Assembly (NCBI RefSeq): GCF_018780625.1
Contig: NZ_JADMJK010000048.1
Coordinates: forward strand, 1 to 46,523
Direction of reading: 5' to 3'
Length of the DNA stretch: 46,523 nucleotides
Source: Polaromonas sp.
GTDB lineage: Bacteria; Pseudomonadota; Gammaproteobacteria; Burkholderiales; Burkholderiaceae_C
This document shows, one piece after another, positions 39,573 through 46,523 of the stretch (position 1 is the first letter of the stretch; each line of letters begins with the position of its first letter). The position numbers and the translations under genes were made by a program. The notes under the pieces were generated by a model, which saw only the letters and a list, made by a program, of their open reading frames with translations, searched no databases and was not told where the DNA came from.

Positions 39573-41126
39573 ATGCAACTCAATCCCGCAGAAATTTCTG
39601 AATTGATCAAGAGCCGTATCGAAGGCTTGACCGTCAGTGCCGACATCCGTAACCAGGGCACCGTGGTGTCCGTGGCCGACGGTATCGTCCGCATCCACGG
39701 CTTGTCCGATGTGATGCAGGGCGAAATGCTCGAATTCCCGGCAACCGCTGACGGCACGCCAACCTATGGCCTGGCGCTGAATCTTGAGCGCGACTCCGTC
39801 GGCTCCGTGATTCTGGGCGAGTACGAACACATCGCTGAAGGCGACACCGTCAAGTGCACGGGCCGCATTCTGGAAGTCCCGGTCGGCCCCGAGCTGCTGG
39901 GTCGCGTGGTCAATGCCCTGGGCCAGCCGATTGACGGCAAAGGTCCCATCAACGCCAAGTTGACCGACGTGATTGAAAAAGTCGCGCCTGGCGTGATCGC
40001 CCGTAAATCGGTCGACCAGCCCCTGCAAACCGGCCTGAAGTCCATCGACTCCATGGTGCCTGTTGGCCGTGGCCAGCGCGAACTGATCATTGGCGACCGC
40101 CAGACCGGCAAGACCGCTGTGGCCATCGACGCCATCATCAACCAAAAAGGCACGGGCGTTTCATGCGTCTATGTCGCGATTGGCCAAAAAGCGTCTTCGA
40201 TCAAGAACGTGGTGCGCTCGCTGGAGCAAGCTGGCGCCATGGAATACACCATTGTGGTGGCCGCTTCCGCTTCCGAGTCGGCAGCCATGCAATACGTGAG
40301 CGCCTACTCCGGTTGCACCATGGGCGAGTACTTCCGCGATCGCGGCCAAGACGCGCTGATCGTGTATGACGATCTGTCCAAGCAGGCCGTGGCCTACCGT
40401 CAGGTATCGCTGTTGCTGCGCCGTCCACCAGGCCGCGAAGCCTACCCTGGCGACGTGTTCTATCTGCACAGCCGTTTGCTTGAGCGTGCAGCGCGCGTGA
40501 ACGAGAAGTATGTTGAAGACTTCACCAAAGGTGCCGTGAAAGGCAAGACCGGTTCACTGACCGCTCTGCCTATCATTGAAACGCAAGCCGGCGACGTGTC
40601 CGCTTTCGTGCCAACCAACGTGATTTCGATCACCGATGGCCAGATTTTCCTGGAAACCAGCCTGTTCAATGCCGGCATCCGTCCTGCGATCAACGCCGGT
40701 ATTTCGGTGTCGCGTGTGGGTGGTGCGGCTCAGACCAAGCTGATCAAGAACCTGTCTGGCGGTATCCGTACCGACTTGGCCCAGTACCGTGAACTGGCTG
40801 CTTTTGCGCAGTTTGCTTCCGACCTGGACGAAGCCACCCGCAAGCAGCTGGACCGCGGTGCCCGCGTGACCGAGTTGCTCAAGCAGGCGCAGTACTCGCC
40901 CCTGTCCATCTCGACCATGGGCGCCACGCTGTTCGCAGTGAACAAAGGCTTCATGGACGATGTGGAAGTCAAGAAAGTGCTGGCTTTTGAGCACGGGCTG
41001 CACGCCTGGCTCAAGGACAAGCATGCGCCCTTGATGGCCAAACTTGAAGCCAACAAAGCCATGGACAAGGACGCTGAAGCGGAACTGACCACGGCAGTGG
41101 CGGCGTTCAAGAAGTCGTTTGCCTGA
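39573..41126 (+). CDS. atpA: ATP synthase F1 subunit alpha
   Basis: Non-catalytic nucleotide-binding subunit of the F1 hexamer. The 517-residue product has the Walker A motif GDRQTGKT (174-181), [14 protein letters not shown] with the Walker B aspartate, and the arginine-finger region [15 protein letters not shown]. An excellent ribosome binding site, GAAGGAA, precedes the ATG. It lies 61 bases after atpH. Confidence 0.98.
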   Translation: MQLNPAEISELIKSRIEGLTVSADIRNQGTVVSVADGIVRIHGLSDVMQGEMLEFPATADGTPTYGLALNLERDSVGSVILGEYEHIAEGDTVKCTGRILEVPVGPELLGRVVNALGQPIDGKGPINAKLTDVIEKVAPGVIARKSVDQPLQTGLKSIDSMVPVGRGQRELIIGDRQTGKTAVAIDAIINQKGTGVSCVYVAIGQKASSIKNVVRSLEQAGAMEYTIVVAASASESAAMQYVSAYSGCTMGEYFRDRGQDALIVYDDLSKQAVAYRQVSLLLRRPPGREAYPGDVFYLHSRLLERAARVNEKYVEDFTKGAVKGKTGSLTALPIIETQAGDVSAFVPTNVISITDGQIFLETSLFNAGIRPAINAGISVSRVGGAAQTKLIKNLSGGIRTDLAQYRELAAFAQFASDLDEATRKQLDRGARVTELLKQAQYSPLSISTMGATLFAVNKGFMDDVEVKKVLAFEHGLHAWLKDKHAPLMAKLEANKAMDKDAEAELTTAVAAFKKSFA

Positions 41127-41182
41127 GCTCGCCTGACTTCACAAAGTCAAGGCAAGCTTTCTAGAAACCATTAGGAATCCAC

Positions 41183-42049
41183 ATGGCAGCAGGCAAGGAA
41201 ATACGCGGCAAGATCAAATCGGTGGAAAACACCCGCAAGATCACCAAAGCCATGGAAATGGTGGCGGCCTCCAAAATGCGCAAGGCGCAGGAACGGATGC
41301 GCGCTGCCCGTCCTTACAGCGACAAGATTCGCAACATCACGGCCAACCTGAGTCAGGCCAATCCCGAGTACAGCCATGTGTTCATGGAGTCCAACGACGC
41401 CAAGACGACCGGGTTTATCGTGGTGACGACTGACAAGGGTCTGTGCGGCGGTTTGAACACCAACGTTCTTCGTGCCGTGACCGCCAGGCTCAAGGATCTG
41501 CAGGCGGCAGGGCTTGACGCGCAGGCCGTTGCCATTGGCAACAAGGGCCTGAGCTTCATGAATCGCGTTGGCGTCAAGGTGGTCTCCCACGTCACGCAAC
41601 TCGGTGACAAGCCGCATCTCGAAAAATTGATCGGTCCCGTCAAGGTGCTGCTCGACGCGTACAGCGAAGGCAAGGTCAAGGCGGTTTACCTCTGCTACAC
41701 CAAGTTCATCAACACGATGAAGCAGGAATCGGTGATCGAGCAGCTGCTGCCGTTGACGGCGGACCGCCTGCAGGCCGACAAGGAACAGCACGGCTGGGAC
41801 TACCTTTATGAGCCGGACCCGCAGTCCGTGATTGACGATCTGTTGGTGCGCTACGTGGAAGCGCTGGTGCTGCAGGCCGTGGCTGAAAACATGGCGTCCG
41901 AGCAATCGGCCCGTATGGTGGCCATGAAGTCTGCAACCGACAACGCTGGCAGCGTGATTGGTGAACTCAAATTGATTTACAACAAAACGCGTCAAGCGGC
42001 GATCACGAAAGAACTTTCGGAAATCGTTGCCGGTGCCGCAGCGGTTTAA
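41183..42049 (+). CDS. atpG: ATP synthase F1 subunit gamma
   Basis: Central rotor shaft. The 288-residue product has the N-terminal helix [20 protein letters not shown] with [13 protein letters not shown], the middle [16 protein letters not shown], and the C-terminal helix [20 protein letters not shown] with QAAITKEL. Length is as in E. coli. ATTAGGAATCC precedes the ATG. Confidence 0.98.
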   Translation: MAAGKEIRGKIKSVENTRKITKAMEMVAASKMRKAQERMRAARPYSDKIRNITANLSQANPEYSHVFMESNDAKTTGFIVVTTDKGLCGGLNTNVLRAVTARLKDLQAAGLDAQAVAIGNKGLSFMNRVGVKVVSHVTQLGDKPHLEKLIGPVKVLLDAYSEGKVKAVYLCYTKFINTMKQESVIEQLLPLTADRLQADKEQHGWDYLYEPDPQSVIDDLLVRYVEALVLQAVAENMASEQSARMVAMKSATDNAGSVIGELKLIYNKTRQAAITKELSEIVAGAAAV

Positions 42050-42070
42050 ACCGCGATTTCCAAGATTTAA

Positions 42071-43495
<1,425 letters not shown>

Positions 43496-43503
43496 GTAAA
43501 GCC

Positions 43504-43541
43504 GGTGCTTGAACAAGCCGCCTGATGGTTTTTCAAGCACC
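43504..43541 (+). promoter_or_regulatory. Intercistronic stem-loop between atpD and atpC
   Basis: GGTGCTTGAA (43504-43513) pairs perfectly with TTCAAGCACC (43532-43541) around an 18-base loop, and is followed by a C/T-rich stretch (AACTTTCTTCTCATCTTTT). It may be a partial terminator, an RNA-processing site, or a stability element that sets the amount of the epsilon subunit. The pairing is seen; the role is inferred. Confidence 0.6.
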
Positions 43542-43574
43542 AACTTTCTTCTCATCTTTTAAATTGGAGTACGT

Positions 43575-43991
43575 ATGAATACCATCCACGTCGATGTTGT
43601 CAGCGCAGAAGAGTCCATCTTCTCCGGTGAAGCCCGGTTTGTGGCGTTGCCAGGTGAAGCGGGCGAGTTGGGTATCTACCCGCGCCACACGCCGCTGATC
43701 ACCCGCATTCGGCCGGGTGCCGTGCGCATTGAAAAGGCGGATGGCACCGAAGAGTTTGTGTTTGTCGCCGGTGGCCTGCTCGAAGTGCAGCCCCATTGCG
43801 TGACAGTATTGAGCGATACCGCCATTCGCGGCAAGGACCTGGACGAAGCCAAAGCCACGGCTGCCAAAGCGGCTGCTGAAGAAGCGCTGAAAAATGCCAA
43901 GACCGATATTGACATCGCCCTGGCGCAATCGGAACTGCTGGTAATGGCGGCCCAAATTGCCGCGCTGCGCAAGTATCGTCAGAAAAAATAG
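43575..43991 (+). CDS. atpC: ATP synthase F1 subunit epsilon
   Basis: Rotor subunit and inhibitor of ATP hydrolysis. The 138-residue product has the N-terminal beta-sandwich ([40 protein letters not shown]) and a C-terminal two-helix part ([33 protein letters not shown]). TTGGAG precedes the ATG. It is the last gene of the operon; a terminator starts 60 bases after its stop. Confidence 0.97.
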   Translation: MNTIHVDVVSAEESIFSGEARFVALPGEAGELGIYPRHTPLITRIRPGAVRIEKADGTEEFVFVAGGLLEVQPHCVTVLSDTAIRGKDLDEAKATAAKAAAEEALKNAKTDIDIALAQSELLVMAAQIAALRKYRQKK

Positions 43992-44050
43992 CCTTCAGGT
44001 TTGCGGTGTTGACCAGTCCTTGCGGACCGTAAAACCCCGGACTTCACATC

Positions 44051-44083
44051 AAAAAGCCTCTGTCTGAACGCAGGGGCTTTTTT
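44051..44083 (+). terminator. Terminator of the atp operon
   Basis: A5, GCCTCTG (44056-44062), loop of eight, CAGGGGC (44071-44077), then T6; one G-T pair in the stem. The stretch from 44084 to 44206 shows only a short CCGCT/AGCGG pairing and no gene. Confidence 0.92.
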
Positions 44084-44206
44084 CATGGGCCCGAAAACCA
44101 GGCTGTTTGGCCGCTCTCAGCCGGAGCGGACAAAGTGGCCGGCGCGGCGTGTTTTTGTGGCTGTGTTGGCCCTGATGTGAATGCAATTTCTTGTATCGCC
44201 GGCTGG

Positions 44207-44746
44207 CTACTGCAGCAAAGGCATATCCGGCAGTTCGTTGGGAGGCGGCGGCTGCGTTGTTTGTGAACCCAGCGGAAAATGCGCCACCAGTACTGCAGAG
44301 GTTTCCTCCAATGCCTGCGTCAGCCCGTCCTCATAGCGTTTATCGCGAAACGCCTGGCTCATATGGGCCACGATCTCCCGCCATTGCGCCGGGTCAGCAT
44401 GCCGCGCCAGGCCACGGTCTGCCACGATTTCGATCGCATGCTCGGCCAGCAGGAGATAAATCAGCACGCCGTTGTTCTGCTCGGTGTCCCAGACCCCGAG
44501 CTTGCTGAACATCGCCACAGCCCGCTGCCGTGTGAGGTCGGCGATCGTGGTCTGCGCGCTGAGCCGCCACAGATAGCTGAGGGGCAGCGACGATTCCACG
44601 CAAATGCGTATCTCGCCGCTGTGGCGCCGCTCGCTGGCTGCCACGCGCTGGGCCAGTCGTTCCAGCAGATCGGGTGGAACGGCACGCCGGGTATCGGAGG
44701 CATCCAGCCACAAATGCCTGGCAAAAAGCTTCAACTTGTTCATCAT
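44207..44746 (-). CDS. TPM-domain protein, soluble type
   Basis: The 179-residue product has a TPM (YgcG-type) domain: LDASDTRRAVPPDLLERLAQ, SGEIRICVESSLPLSYLW, AVAMFSKLGVWDTEQNNGVL, YLLLAEHAIEIVADRGLARH and WREIVAHMSQAFRDKRYEDG. A signal peptide is missing, so it is probably cytoplasmic or membrane-associated. The start may be 44746 or 44743 (two ATGs in a row). It is the third gene of the lemA operon, four bases after the membrane-anchored TPM gene. Confidence 0.87.
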   Translation of the reverse strand: MMNKLKLFARHLWLDASDTRRAVPPDLLERLAQRVAASERRHSGEIRICVESSLPLSYLWRLSAQTTIADLTRQRAVAMFSKLGVWDTEQNNGVLIYLLLAEHAIEIVADRGLARHADPAQWREIVAHMSQAFRDKRYEDGLTQALEETSAVLVAHFPLGSQTTQPPPPNELPDMPLLQ

Positions 44747-44750
44747 CGAT

Positions 44751-45665
44751 TTACCAGCGACCGGAAGCGCCGCCGCCCCCGAAATTTCCGCCACCACCGC
44801 TGCTAAATCCGCCACCACCACCACCCCAGGGGCCGCCGCGACCGTGGCCACCGCCAATGCCGCCCCAGCCTGAAGACCTGCCGCCACTGCCGAGCGCGCC
44901 CAAGCTTGAAAGCAGCGCAAACACCACACCCGCCAAAGCGGCAATGCCTGCAATCAGCAGGCTGCTTGTGAAAATCCAGGCCAGCAAACCGACGGCGCCG
45001 CCGGTAATCACCGAGCCCGCCTTGCGCCCGGCCACACTTGAAATCACGCGGGCTCCAACCGGCACTGCAAAAAACAGGAACACGGCCAGGTCCATCCAGT
45101 TAAAGCCCTTGATGTTTTGGGCACCGGCTGAGCGCGGGGCTGGCGCAGGCAGGTTTTCACCGCTGATCAGCGCGATGATCTGGTCGGCAGCGGCATCCAG
45201 CCCCCCGGCGAAGTCGCCTTGCTTGAAGCGCGGCGTGAGGGCGCTGTCTATGATCTGGCGCGCCGCCAGGTCGGGGATGGCGCCTTCCAGCGCCTTGGTC
45301 GTTTCAATGCGAACCTGTCGGTCGTTTTTGGCCACGACCAGCAGCAAGCCGTCCCCGATGGCCTTGCGCCCGATCTTCCAGCTGTCGCCCACCCGCTGCG
45401 CATAGGCCGCAATGTCTTCGGGTGCCGTGGTGGGCAGCATCAGCATCACGACCTGCGCGCCGCGTGCTTGCTCGAAAGCCGTCAGCTTGGCCTCAAGCGC
45501 CTGCAGCTGGGCGGCATTCAGGGTGCCCGTCTGGTCCATGACATGGGCTGTCAGAGGCGGGACCGGCTGCACACTTTGCGCCAAAGCGGCCAAGGGCAAG
45601 CAGAGCGCAAGCAACAGTGTGGCCCAGCCCAATGCCATGAGGCGGGAGCGGTAGCCTGAGGTCAA
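44751..45665 (-). CDS. TPM-domain membrane protein with glycine-rich tail (YgcG-like)
   Basis: Exported TPM-domain protein, often paired with LemA. The 304-residue product has a signal sequence (ATLLLALCLPLAALA-QS), a TPM domain (about 40-165, with VMDQTGTLNAAQLQALEAKL and VGDSWKIGRKAIGDGLLLVV), two C-terminal membrane helices (about 190-255), and a glycine/serine tail rich in GGGG runs. The start chosen is TTG at 45665, where GGCGG lies about nine bases upstream; ATG 45638 is an alternative that keeps the whole signal. Function in the family is not well established. Confidence 0.88.
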   Translation of the reverse strand: MTSGYRSRLMALGWATLLLALCLPLAALAQSVQPVPPLTAHVMDQTGTLNAAQLQALEAKLTAFEQARGAQVVMLMLPTTAPEDIAAYAQRVGDSWKIGRKAIGDGLLLVVAKNDRQVRIETTKALEGAIPDLAARQIIDSALTPRFKQGDFAGGLDAAADQIIALISGENLPAPAPRSAGAQNIKGFNWMDLAVFLFFAVPVGARVISSVAGRKAGSVITGGAVGLLAWIFTSSLLIAGIAALAGVVFALLSSLGALGSGGRSSGWGGIGGGHGRGGPWGGGGGGFSSGGGGNFGGGGASGRW

Positions 45666-45678
45666 CGCGATGGTCCGC

Positions 45679-46278
45679 CTATTTCTTGTTGAAGTCGACC
45701 ACCGGCGGCGCGGAAATCTGCGTCTCGTTTTGTACTGTGAAGTTCGGCTTGACCTGGTAGCTGAACACCATGGCTGTCAGGTTGCTGGGAAAACTGCGCG
45801 TCAGCACGTTGTATTCCTGGACCGACTGGATGTATCGGTTGCGTGCGACCGTGATGCGGTTTTCGGTGCCTTCGAGTTGAACCCGCAAATCGCTGAAACC
45901 CTTGTTGGCCTTGAGGTCAGGGTATCGCTCGCTCACCACCATGAGCCGGCTCAGCGCACTGCCCAGCTCGCCCTGGGCCGCCTGAAACTTGTTGAAAGCG
46001 GCAGGATCATTGAGCGTTTCGGGCGTCACTTGAATTGACGTTGCCTTGGCGCGCGCTTCAATGACCTTGGTCAGGGTATCTTGCTCAAAGGCCGCTTCGC
46101 CCTTGACTGTTGCCACTATATTGGGCACCAGGTCCGCACGGCGTTGATACTGGTTCAGAACTTCGGACCAAGCGGACTTGGTTTGCTCGTCCAGTCGCTG
46201 GAAATCGTTGTAGCCGCAGCCTGTCAGCGTCAAACTTAATACTGCAGCCAAGACCAAACTAAAAAAACGGGAATTCAT
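45679..46278 (-). CDS. lemA: LemA-family lipoprotein
   Basis: Membrane-anchored helical protein of 199 residues; role in the family is poorly known. It has a lipoprotein signal with lipobox LTGC (Cys21), then the LemA signature YNDFQRLDEQTKSAWSEVLN and QYQRRADLVPNIVATVKG, LMVVSERYPDLKANKGFSDL, and NVLTRSFPSNLTAMVF. GGAGG sits eight bases before ATG 46278; a further Met upstream in frame lies before this ribosome binding site. First gene of a three-gene operon with two TPM proteins. Upstream, TTAAC (46303-46307) and GTTAA (46317-46321) form a short dyad in an AT-rich promoter stretch. Confidence 0.95.
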   Translation of the reverse strand: MNSRFFSLVLAAVLSLTLTGCGYNDFQRLDEQTKSAWSEVLNQYQRRADLVPNIVATVKGEAAFEQDTLTKVIEARAKATSIQVTPETLNDPAAFNKFQAAQGELGSALSRLMVVSERYPDLKANKGFSDLRVQLEGTENRITVARNRYIQSVQEYNVLTRSFPSNLTAMVFSYQVKPNFTVQNETQISAPPVVDFNKK

Positions 46279-46417
46279 GGCAATGCCTCCAAAATGCAAG
46301 CCTTAACACTAACATAGTTAAATCTGGCAGCCCAGCCCTTTTGATGCAGACCACGAAGCGGCGTTTCAGCGGGCCCCACGATCAATCCGCCTGTTTTTGA
46401 CTCAAACTGATAGACCT

Positions 46418-46523
46418 ATGGCCAAACCCAAACTCCCGCCGGCCGGCAACGGCAGCGCTGACGACATCGAAGCGGCTTTTTACGACGCGCTGCAAAGTGG
46501 TGACATCGACAAGCTGATGGCCT
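46418..46523 (+). CDS. SnoaL/NTF2-like protein, 5' end only
   Basis: The last 106 bases open with ATG and read MAKPKLPPAGNGSADDIEAA then FYDALQSGDIDKLMA, running off the window. ADDIEAAFYDALQSGDIDKLM recalls the start of small DUF4440/SnoaL-type (nuclear transport factor 2 fold) proteins. No ribosome binding site is obvious upstream. The family call is tentative because only 35 residues are visible. Confidence 0.6.
   Translation, partial: MAKPKLPPAGNGSADDIEAAFYDALQSGDIDKLMA

Overview
The window reads as a chromosomal segment of a beta-proteobacterium of the order Burkholderiales, most likely family Comamonadaceae and Polaromonas/Rhodoferax-like. The genus call rests on gene order, on GC-rich 'CCCCCGAGGGGG' intergenic repeats, on TAGCTA-type small inverted repeats and on protein style; no alignment was run. 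There is no rRNA, tRNA, CRISPR array, integrase or transposase visible.

Layout. (1) 1-5397: S10 ribosomal protein operon, rpsJ (3' end only), then a 235-bp gap holding a strong sigma70-like promoter and a hairpin, then rplC-rplD-rplW-rplB-rpsS-rplV-rpsC-rplP-rpmC-rpsQ, closed by a terminator, so the spc genes (rplN and onward) are not attached. (2) 5517-17956: mixed metabolic and accessory genes: a peroxiredoxin, a GNAT acetyltransferase, a divergent cytochrome b561 / cytochrome c' pair, a TlpA-like lipoprotein, a decayed O-acetylhomoserine sulfhydrylase gene, ompW behind an FNR-like box, an alpha/beta hydrolase with a family III CoA-transferase, a lipoprotein-MFS pair translationally coupled to a PTS phosphorelay (EIIA-Man, HPr, EI), and an EamA exporter. 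(3) 18170-29734: a ten-gene same-strand catabolic operon plus a LysR regulator: Bug-type binding protein, D-threonine-aldolase-type PLP enzyme, class II aldolase, 3-hydroxyisobutyrate-dehydrogenase-type reductase, N-acyl-D-amino-acid deacylase, D-serine-dehydratase-type PLP enzyme, ornithine-cyclodeaminase-type imine reductase, and a complete TRAP transporter (DctQ, DctM, DctP). (4) 29751-36446, minus strand: a SWIM/SNF2 helicase, lipoyl synthase and octanoyltransferase with a DUF493 protein, and two small membrane proteins. (5) 36714-44083: the complete atpIBEFHAGDC ATP synthase operon. (6) 44207-46278: a lemA / TPM-domain / TPM-domain operon, followed by the start of a SnoaL-like gene running off the end.

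The most interesting part is region 3. Its enzymes suggest import of an N-acylated D-amino acid (probably beta-hydroxylated), deacylation in the cell, and then either retro-aldol cleavage (metal ligands His339/Asp341 in the first PLP enzyme) or dehydration (His349/Cys351 in the second), with the imine reductase able to capture an imino acid. This resembles a rearranged relative of the beta-hydroxyaspartate pathway in which a fold-type III dehydratase would stand in for the usual fold-type II one. That pathway is an inference from families and motifs and no substrate can be read from the DNA.

Other points worth checking are the paired GC-rich repeats that abut gene boundaries (one seems to supply the ribosome binding site of ptsI), a polypyrimidine tract just upstream of atpE, and a 10-bp stem between atpD and atpC.
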